Assembly: GCA_900763705.1 (NCBI GenBank)
Contig: CAAFLG010000050.1
Location: 1 to 64,000 of the forward strand
Direction: 5' to 3'
DNA from: an uncultured Oscillospiraceae bacterium
GTDB lineage: Bacteria; Bacillota; Clostridia; Oscillospirales; Oscillospiraceae
Length of the DNA: 64,000 bases
Part shown: positions 57,887 to 64,000 of the stretch, in pieces
Layout: each line of letters opens with the position of its first letter
Position numbering within the stretch: the first letter of the stretch is position 1
Notes under the pieces: model-generated
What the model saw: only the letters and a program-made list of their open reading frames with translations
Database searches by the model: none
Told to the model about the DNA's origin: nothing
Position numbers and translations under genes: made by a program

Positions 57887-59395
57887 TTAGTTGTTGCTGC
57901 CGCTGGTGGCGCGGAGGGTGACGTCGTGATAGCCGCCCTCGACGATGCTGGTGGCGGAGACGAGCGTGAGCTTCGCGTTCTTCTGCAGGTCAGGGATCGT
58001 CGTCACGCCGCAGTTGCACATGGTGGACTTGACCTTATAAAGGCTTCTTGCGACGTTGTCCTGCAAAGAGCCTGCGTAGGTGACGTAGGAATCGACGCCC
58101 TCTTCGAAAGCAAGGCCCGTCTTGCCGCCGAGGTCGTAACGCTGCCAGTTGCGTGCGCGGTTCGAGCCCTCGCCCCAGTACTCCTTGACGTACACGCCGT
58201 TGACGAGCAGCTTGTTCGTCGGCGATTCGTCAAAGCGGGCGAAGTAGCGGCCGAGCATCAGGAAGTCCGCGCCCATGGCGAGCGCGAGCGTCATGTGATA
58301 GTCGTGGACGATGCCGCCGTCGGAGCAGATGGGGACGTACACGCCCGTCTCGCGGAAGTATTCGTCGCGCGCGGCGGAGACCTCGATGAGCGCGGTCGCC
58401 TGGCCGCGGCCGATGCCCTTGGTCTCGCGCGTGATACAGATCGAGCCGCCGCCGATGCCGACCTTGACAAAGTCCGCGCCGCACTCGGCGAGGAAGCGGA
58501 AGCCGTCGCGGTCGACGACGTTGCCCGCGCCAATCTTGATGGTATTGCCGTAGTTCGCGCGCACGTAGTCGATGACCTTCTTCTGCCAGACGGAGTATCC
58601 CTCGGACGAGTCGATGCACAGCACATCCGCGCCAGCCTCCACAAGCGCGGGGATGCGCTCGGCATAGTCGCGGGAGTTGATGCCCGCGCCGACGAGGTAG
58701 CGCTTCTTGTCGTCCTGCAGGGCAAGGGGATGCTCCTTGTGCTCGGCGTAGTCCTTGCGGAAGACGAAGTAGAGCAGGTGGTCGTTTTCATCCACGATGG
58801 GCAGCGCGTTGAGCTTGTGCTCCCAGATGATGTCGTTTGCCTCCTTGAGCGTGGTGGAGGCGGGGGCGGTGATGAGCTTTTCGCGCGGCGTCATAAATTC
58901 GCTCACCTTCACGTCCGTGCTCATGCGGCTGACGCGGTAATCGCGGCTCGTCACGATGCCGAGGAGCTTGCCGTTGGGCGTTGCATCCTCGGTGACGGCG
59001 ACGGTGGAAAAGCCGTTCTCCTCCTTGAGCGCAAGAACGTCCGCAAGCGTGTGCTCGGGCGTCAGGTTGGAGGCGGAGGGCACAAAGCCCGCCTTGCTGC
59101 TCTTCACGCGGCGCACCATCTCGGCCTCGCTCTCGATGGACTGAGAGCCGAAGATGAAGGAAAGACCGCCCTCCTTGGCAAGGGCGATGGCCAGCGTGTC
59201 GTTCGAGACAGACTGCATGATGGCCGAGACCATTGGGATATTCAGGCTGATGGGGCACTCCTCCTGCCCCTTGCGGTAGCGCACGAGGGGTGTTTTGAGC
59301 GAAACATTGTCAGGAACACAGTCCTCCGCAGTATAACCGGGAACGAGAAGATATTCGCTGAACGTGTGAGAAGGTTCGGGATAATAGTAAGCCAT
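57887..59395 (-). CDS. guaB: IMP dehydrogenase
   Basis: The 502-residue enzyme oxidises IMP to XMP, the committed step to GMP. It has the barrel start PISLNIPMVSAIMQSVS, two CBS domains (about 105-225), the NAD-binding DSSEG, and the catalytic loop GIGGGSICITRETKG with Cys320. The canonical loop is GIGPGSICTTR, so Pro to Gly and Thr to Ile are changed. The flap region (about 405-445) is long and unusual, with EYWGEGSNRARNWQRYDLGG. AGAGGAGCAG precedes the ATG. It lies 23 bases after purL. Confidence 0.94.
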   Translation of the reverse strand: MAYYYPEPSHTFSEYLLVPGYTAEDCVPDNVSLKTPLVRYRKGQEECPISLNIPMVSAIMQSVSNDTLAIALAKEGGLSFIFGSQSIESEAEMVRRVKSSKAGFVPSASNLTPEHTLADVLALKEENGFSTVAVTEDATPNGKLLGIVTSRDYRVSRMSTDVKVSEFMTPREKLITAPASTTLKEANDIIWEHKLNALPIVDENDHLLYFVFRKDYAEHKEHPLALQDDKKRYLVGAGINSRDYAERIPALVEAGADVLCIDSSEGYSVWQKKVIDYVRANYGNTIKIGAGNVVDRDGFRFLAECGADFVKVGIGGGSICITRETKGIGRGQATALIEVSAARDEYFRETGVYVPICSDGGIVHDYHMTLALAMGADFLMLGRYFARFDESPTNKLLVNGVYVKEYWGEGSNRARNWQRYDLGGKTGLAFEEGVDSYVTYAGSLQDNVARSLYKVKSTMCNCGVTTIPDLQKNAKLTLVSATSIVEGGYHDVTLRATSGSNN

Positions 59396-59418
59396 AGATC
59401 TGCTCCTCTCTTCTTATT

Positions 59419-62400
59419 TTACTTGAAGTAACGCACCGCCGAGGTGAACAGCTCCATCTCGTAGCGTCCGGGGACGTTGCGGTAAAGCTGCGTACCGATG
59501 CGCTCAGTATGCCCCATTTTGCCCAGCACGCGGCCATCGGGCGAAGTGATGCCTTCGATGGCGCAGATCGAACCGTTGGGGTTGAATGCTGCATCCATTG
59601 TAGCACACCCGTCAAGGTCTACGTACTGCGTGGCGATCTGGCCGTTGGCGGCAAGGGTCTTGACAAGCTCCTCCGAGGCAAGGAAGCGGCCCTCGCCGTG
59701 GGAAATGGGCACGGTGTAGACGTCACCGACCTTCGTGCCCGCAAGCCACGGGGACTTGTTGGAGCACACGCGCGTGCGCACGAGGCGGGACTGGTGGCGG
59801 CCGATGACGTTGTAGGTGAGCGTCGGGCAGCCCGAATCGGTATCCATGATCTTGCCGTAGGGCACAAGGCCGAGCTTGATGAGCGCCTGGAAGCCGTTGC
59901 AGATGCCGAGCATCAAGCCGTCGCGCTGCTCGAGGAGCGCGGTGATCTGCTCCTTGACGGCGGCGTTGCGGAAGAAGGCCGTGATGAGCTTGGCGCTGCC
60001 GTCCGGCTCGTCGCCGCCGGAGAAGCCGCCGGGAACGACGATGATCTGGCTCTCGCCCACGGCCTTGGCAAAGCGCTCCACGCTATCGGCAACGTCGGCG
60101 CTTGTGAGGTTGCGGATGATGAAGGGCTCGGCGTCCGCGCCCGCTTCCATCAGCGCGCGCTTGGTGTCGTACTCGCAGTTCGTGCCGGGGAAGACGGGGA
60201 TGAGCGCCTTGGGACACGCCAGCTTGATCGCGGGCGCAGCGCGCGTCTCCGCCTCGCAGGAGAACGGCTCCACCGTGCCGGTCTTCTCGGTCTTGGTGGG
60301 GTAGACCTCTTCGAGCACGGCGTCGTTCAGCACGGCAAGCTCTTCGATCGAGGCGCTGTCCGCGCCGAGGACGATGGTCTTTTCCGCCGTGGTCGCGCCG
60401 ATGCGCACAGCGCCGGACACGTCCTCATTGAGCTCAGCGATGATCGCGCCGGGCATGGGCGCAAACCAGTCGAGCGCGGTCTTTTCGGCGGCAAAGCCGA
60501 TCTCGTTGCCGAGCGACATCTTGAAGACGGCCTCGGCAAGGCCGTTTTCGACCGCCCATGCGCTCTCGACCTTGCCCGCGCGGGCGAGCGCGGTGAAGCG
60601 CTCCCACGCAGATTTCTGCTCCTCCGCCGTTTCGCCGGAGAAGAGGTACACGCCGTGGCCGGCTTTCTTGAAGTCGGTCGTCACGATCTCGCTTGCAAGC
60701 GCCGGTGCAACGGCGAAGGAGATGAGCGTGGGCGGCACGTCATGGTCAAGGAAGGTGCCGGACATGGAGTCCTTGCCGCCGATGGCGGCGGCGCCCAGCT
60801 CGAGCTGGGCATCGAGCGCACCGAGCAGCGCGGAGAAGGGCTTGCCCCAGCGCGCGGGCTCGCTGCGGAGCTTTTCAAAGAATTCCTGAAGGGAAAGATA
60901 GGCCTTGTGATAGTCCGCACCGGCGGCGACGATCTTTGCAACCGAGGTGTAGACCGCGCCGCGCGCGCCCGTGTAGGGGTCGGCGCTCATCGCGTCGGGG
61001 TCGCAGCCCCATGCCATGACGCTTCCCTGCTCGGTCGTATTGCCCGGCAGCACCGGCAGCAGCGCCGCCATCGCCTGCGAGGGGCTGCGCTGCGTCTTGC
61101 CGCCAAAGGGCATGAGCAGCGTGAACGCGCCGACGGTGGAGTCAAAGCGCTCGGTGAGGCCGCGGCGGGACGCGCTCTTGAGGCTGCCCGCCATCTCGCG
61201 CAGCGTCCCGGGCGCGGAGACTGCCGCGCTCTTTTTCGCCTCGACCGCAACGCTTGCGTGCTTCGTCGCGCCGTTCGTGTCGAGGAAGGCGCGAGAGAGG
61301 TCGGCGATCGTCTCGCCGCGCCAGCGCATGACCATACGGGGGCTTTCGGTGACGACTGCAACGCGGTAGGCTTCGAGATTCTCGTTCTGCGCGGCGGCGA
61401 TGAACTTCTCTTCATCCTCCGGCGCAACGACGACCGCCATGCGCTCCTGCGATTCGGAGATCGCAAGCTCGGTGCCGTCCAGACCCTCGTACTTCTTGCG
61501 CACGGCGTCGAGATTGATCTCGAGACCGTCGGCAAGCTCGCCGATGGCGACGGACACGCCGCCCGCGCCAAAGTCGTTGCAGCGCTTGATGAGGCGCGTC
61601 ACCTCGCCGTCGCGGAAGAGGCGCTGGATCTTGCGCTCTTCGGGCGCGTTGCCCTTCTGCACCTCGCTCGCCATGGTGGTGAGGGATTTTAGGTCATGGC
61701 TCTTCGACGAGCCGGTCGCGCCGCCGATGCCGTCGCGGCCCGTGCGGCCGCCGAGCAGGATGACAACATCGCCCGGGGCGGGACGCTCGCGCACAACGTT
61801 ATTGGCAGGCGCCGCGGCGACGACCGCGCCGCACTCAAGTCTCTTGGCGATGTAGCCCTCGTGGTAAAGCTCGGCGACATGGCCGGTGGCAAGGCCGATC
61901 TGGTTGCCGTAGGAGGAGTAACCCGCCGCCGCGGTCTGCGCGAGCTTTCGCTGGGGGAGCTTTCCGGGAATGGTCTCGGCAAGGGTCTTTCTCGGGTCGC
62001 CGCCGCCCGTCACGCGCATCGCCTGATGGACGTAAGCACGTCCCGAGAGCGGGTCGCGGATGCAGCCGCCGATGCAGGTAGCCGCGCCGCCGAAGGGCTC
62101 GATCTCGGTGGGGTGGTTGTGCGTTTCGTTCTTGAACATCAACAGCCAATCCTGCTCCTCGCCGTTCACCTTGGCGGGCACGTGGATGGAGCAGGCGTTG
62201 ATCTCCTCGCTCTCGTCGAGTTCAGGCAGCAAGCTGCGCTTTTTGAGGGTCTTGGTGCCGATGGTCGCAATGTCCATGAGCGTCTGGGGACGCTTGGCGG
62301 CCTTCTCCGCGCCGTAGACCTCCTCGCGCGCGGCGAGATAGCGCTCATACGCGCCCTTGACGGCGGGATCGTCGATCGTGATCTCATCAAGATGCGTGGA

Positions 62401-63087
62401 GAAGGTCGTGTGGCGGCAGTGGTCGGACCAGTAGGTATCGACCACGCGCACTTCGGTCACACTGGGGTTGCGGTGCTCTTCGTCGCGAAAGTACTCCTGC
62501 AGGGTCTTGAGGTCGTCAAGGTCCATGGCAAGGCCCATGGAGGAAAGGAGCGCGGTGAGCGCGGCCTCATCCATCGCGGTAAAGCCCTCGACCGAAGCGA
62601 CGCTCTTGGGCTCGGAAAGGTTCTCAGCGAGCGTCTCGGGCTTTGCAAGCGAGGCCTCGCGGCTCTCGACGGGGTTGATGACATAGCGCTTGACGGCCTC
62701 AACGTCGGCATCGGAAAGCGTGCCGTAGAGCGCATAGACCTTCGCCGTGCGGATGCGCGGGCGCTCGCCCTGGCTCAAAAGCTGGATGCACTGGGCCGCG
62801 CTGTCGGCGCGCTGGTCGAACTGGCCGGGCAGCGGCTCGACGGCGAAGGCGGCGGCAGCGCCGGAAACGTCGGCCTCCTCGCTCGTCAGGTCGAGCTGCG
62901 GCTCGGAAAAGACGGTGGTGCAGGCATAGTCAAAAAGGTCTTTGTCCATGCCCTCGGCGTCGTAGCGGTTCCAGATGCGAACGTTTGTTAGACCCGTGAG
63001 GTTCAGAAACGAGCGGCAGTCGGACAGCAGGCTCGCACACTCGGGCGCAAGTCCGGGCTTTTTCTCCACGCAGACTCTATATACCAT
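59419..63087 (-). CDS. purL: Phosphoribosylformylglycinamidine synthase, single-chain
   Basis: The 1222-residue ATP-dependent enzyme turns FGAR and glutamine into FGAM in purine synthesis. It fuses an N-terminal PurS-like region, the two AIRS-like ATP domains (FKNETHNHPTEIEPFGGAATCIGG; VILLGGRTGRDGIGG; GGKDSMSGTF) and a C-terminal class I glutaminase (LIPVFPGTNCEYDTKRAL; catalytic Cys in GICNGFQA; His/Glu in the later ISHGEGRF). This is the large type, in contrast to split PurSQL of B. subtilis. Its start shares a base with the purD stop (TAATG), and guaB follows in the operon. Confidence 0.96.
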   Translation of the reverse strand: MVYRVCVEKKPGLAPECASLLSDCRSFLNLTGLTNVRIWNRYDAEGMDKDLFDYACTTVFSEPQLDLTSEEADVSGAAAAFAVEPLPGQFDQRADSAAQCIQLLSQGERPRIRTAKVYALYGTLSDADVEAVKRYVINPVESREASLAKPETLAENLSEPKSVASVEGFTAMDEAALTALLSSMGLAMDLDDLKTLQEYFRDEEHRNPSVTEVRVVDTYWSDHCRHTTFSTHLDEITIDDPAVKGAYERYLAAREEVYGAEKAAKRPQTLMDIATIGTKTLKKRSLLPELDESEEINACSIHVPAKVNGEEQDWLLMFKNETHNHPTEIEPFGGAATCIGGCIRDPLSGRAYVHQAMRVTGGGDPRKTLAETIPGKLPQRKLAQTAAAGYSSYGNQIGLATGHVAELYHEGYIAKRLECGAVVAAAPANNVVRERPAPGDVVILLGGRTGRDGIGGATGSSKSHDLKSLTTMASEVQKGNAPEERKIQRLFRDGEVTRLIKRCNDFGAGGVSVAIGELADGLEINLDAVRKKYEGLDGTELAISESQERMAVVVAPEDEEKFIAAAQNENLEAYRVAVVTESPRMVMRWRGETIADLSRAFLDTNGATKHASVAVEAKKSAAVSAPGTLREMAGSLKSASRRGLTERFDSTVGAFTLLMPFGGKTQRSPSQAMAALLPVLPGNTTEQGSVMAWGCDPDAMSADPYTGARGAVYTSVAKIVAAGADYHKAYLSLQEFFEKLRSEPARWGKPFSALLGALDAQLELGAAAIGGKDSMSGTFLDHDVPPTLISFAVAPALASEIVTTDFKKAGHGVYLFSGETAEEQKSAWERFTALARAGKVESAWAVENGLAEAVFKMSLGNEIGFAAEKTALDWFAPMPGAIIAELNEDVSGAVRIGATTAEKTIVLGADSASIEELAVLNDAVLEEVYPTKTEKTGTVEPFSCEAETRAAPAIKLACPKALIPVFPGTNCEYDTKRALMEAGADAEPFIIRNLTSADVADSVERFAKAVGESQIIVVPGGFSGGDEPDGSAKLITAFFRNAAVKEQITALLEQRDGLMLGICNGFQALIKLGLVPYGKIMDTDSGCPTLTYNVIGRHQSRLVRTRVCSNKSPWLAGTKVGDVYTVPISHGEGRFLASEELVKTLAANGQIATQYVDLDGCATMDAAFNPNGSICAIEGITSPDGRVLGKMGHTERIGTQLYRNVPGRYEMELFTSAVRYFK

Positions 63088-64000
63088 TATTCTTTCTCCT
63101 TCTGCGCGGCAAGGGCCTTGCGGCCGATGTCGCTGCGGCAGTATTTGTTGGCAAATTCCACTTCGCCGGCAAGTCGGTAGGCCTCCTGCACGGCGCGCTC
63201 AAGCGTGGGCGCGACGGCGGTGACGCCGAGCACGCGCCCGCCCGCGGTCAGGAGCCTGTCTCCGTCTTTTTTCGCGCCCGCGACATAGGTGTGCGCGGCG
63301 GCCTCTTTGCTCATCGTGATGGCAAAGCCGCTCTCGTACTTCTTGGGGTAGCCCTCGGAGGCGAGGACGACGCAGCAGGCGGAATCGGTCGAAAACTCGA
63401 CGGCGGCATCCTTGAGCGTTCCGTTCGTCGTGGCCTGCATGACGCTCAGCAGGTCAGAGGAAAGCAGCGGCAGCACGACCTGCGTTTCGGGGTCGCCGAA
63501 GCGGCAGTTGTACTCCACGACCTTGGGGCCGTTCTTTGTGAGCATGAGGCCGAAATAAAGGCAGCCCTTGAAAGGACGGCCCTCGGCCTTCATCGCGCGG
63601 ATGGTGGGCAGGAAGATCGTCTCCATGCACGTCTCCGCAATCTCCTCCGTATAGTAGGGGTTCGGCGCGATCGTGCCCATGCCGCCGGTGTTGGGGCCCT
63701 TGTCGCCGTCGAGGGCGCACTTGTGGTCCATCGAGGACACCATGGGGATGACCGTTTCACCGTCGGTAAAGCTCAGAACGGAGACCTCGGGGCCTTCCAT
63801 GAATTCCTCGATGACAACGCGCGCACCGCTCTGACCGAAGGCCTTGTCCTCGATCATGGAGCGGACGGCGGCCTTCGCCTCCTCGACCGTCTGCGCGACG
63901 ACGACGCCCTTGCCGAGCGCGAGTCCGTCCGCCTTGACGACGATGGGCGCGCCCTGCGCCTCAATATAGGCGCAGGCGGCCTCCACCTCGGTGAAAAGCT
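63087..64000 (-). CDS. purD: Phosphoribosylamine-glycine ligase, 5' end outside window
   Basis: The visible C-terminal part (about 304 residues) of GAR synthetase joins phosphoribosylamine and glycine with ATP. It has the ATP-grasp segments IVVKADGLALGKGVVV, GPEVSVLSFTDG, the family stretch CALDGDKGPNTGGMGTIAPNPYY, and CRFGDPETQVVLPLL with metal ligands. A C-terminal TAGGRVLGVTAVAPTLERAVQEAY domain follows. The N-terminal quarter and start codon lie past 64000. The last base of its stop overlaps the purL start. Confidence 0.95.
   Translation of the reverse strand, partial: LFTEVEAACAYIEAQGAPIVVKADGLALGKGVVVAQTVEEAKAAVRSMIEDKAFGQSGARVVIEEFMEGPEVSVLSFTDGETVIPMVSSMDHKCALDGDKGPNTGGMGTIAPNPYYTEEIAETCMETIFLPTIRAMKAEGRPFKGCLYFGLMLTKNGPKVVEYNCRFGDPETQVVLPLLSSDLLSVMQATTNGTLKDAAVEFSTDSACCVVLASEGYPKKYESGFAITMSKEAAAHTYVAGAKKDGDRLLTAGGRVLGVTAVAPTLERAVQEAYRLAGEVEFANKYCRSDIGRKALAAQKEKE

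Noticed and set aside
59509..61692. 727-residue plus-strand frame opposite purL
   Set aside because: It is antisense to an intact PurL with all active-site motifs and shows low-complexity Ala/Arg/Gly composition.
1..64000. Insertion sequences, integrases, prophage genes, attachment sites, rRNA
   Set aside because: No transposase, integrase or phage structural motifs, no flanking direct repeats at the tRNA, and no rRNA sequence were seen.

Overview
The window is a GC-rich, gene-dense piece of a Gram-positive chromosome. Its gene families point to the Clostridia, most likely a GC-rich Oscillospiraceae-type gut anaerobe. The signs are a SAM-I (S-box) leader, a Walker/ABC heterodimer behind MarR, the YqeB/YqeC/XdhC selenium-molybdenum maturation genes, PyrK/PyrDB, a FeoB-associated Cys-rich peptide, SLH domains and a single-chain PurL. 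I see no phage, insertion sequence, CRISPR array or rRNA; the taxonomic guess is inference.

Layout. 1-210: minus-strand promoter, SAM-I riboswitch and terminator for a gene left of the window. 0.3-4.3 kb: MBOAT O-acyltransferase, DHHW/AlgX-like partner and MATE exporter. 4.4-10.1 kb: GNAT, SPFH + small RHH protein, a rhomboid-fold protein with a zinc ribbon, HD hydrolase, TIM-barrel protein, DUF3298 lipoprotein. 10.1-12.7 kb: tmcAL divergent from ackA. 12.8-16.2 kb: FliB-like protein, a GH24-SLH-GH25 secreted muramidase, tRNA-Leu(UAG). 16.3-19.0 kb: a TetM/EF-G-like GTPase fused to a Rae1/YacP-type NYN endoribonuclease domain. 19.1-23.3 kb: marR and an asymmetric heterodimeric ABC exporter. 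23.4-25.7 kb: dicarboxylate/amino-acid symporter and a YhaM-like OB-HD nuclease. 25.7-28.2 kb: xdhC-yqeC-yqeB. 28.3-31.6 kb: Na/Pi cotransporter, murI, small unknown. 31.6-39.5 kb (minus): aroF-tyrA-aroB-aroA-aroC-pheA-aroE/K behind a Tyr/Phe-rich leader peptide and attenuator. 39.7-46.1 kb (plus): pyrC-K-D-F-HAD-E-B-I. 46.2-54.0 kb: HTH regulator, MMPL transporter, large GLUG surface protein, cytidylate-kinase-like protein. 54.0-57.8 kb: metallophosphoesterase and feoA-feoB-Cys-rich peptide. 57.8-64 kb (minus): purD-purL-guaB, with purD cut by the window edge.

How it fits together. Two large anabolic operons start back to back at 39.5-39.7 kb: aromatic amino acids on the minus strand and UMP on the plus strand, and a purine operon closes the window. 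The aromatic operon covers every step from DAHP to prephenate, phenylpyruvate and hydroxyphenylpyruvate except dehydroquinate dehydratase. Its leader encodes a 17-residue peptide with four consecutive Tyr codons and three Phe codons, followed by a strong intrinsic terminator, which fits ribosome-mediated attenuation.

The best candidate for an undescribed system is the 874-residue gene at 16335-18959. A complete ribosome-binding translational GTPase carries, on one polypeptide, the fold of an A-site mRNA endonuclease, while the loop TetM uses to evict tetracycline is not conserved. It looks like a self-delivering ribosome-associated ribonuclease rather than a resistance gene.
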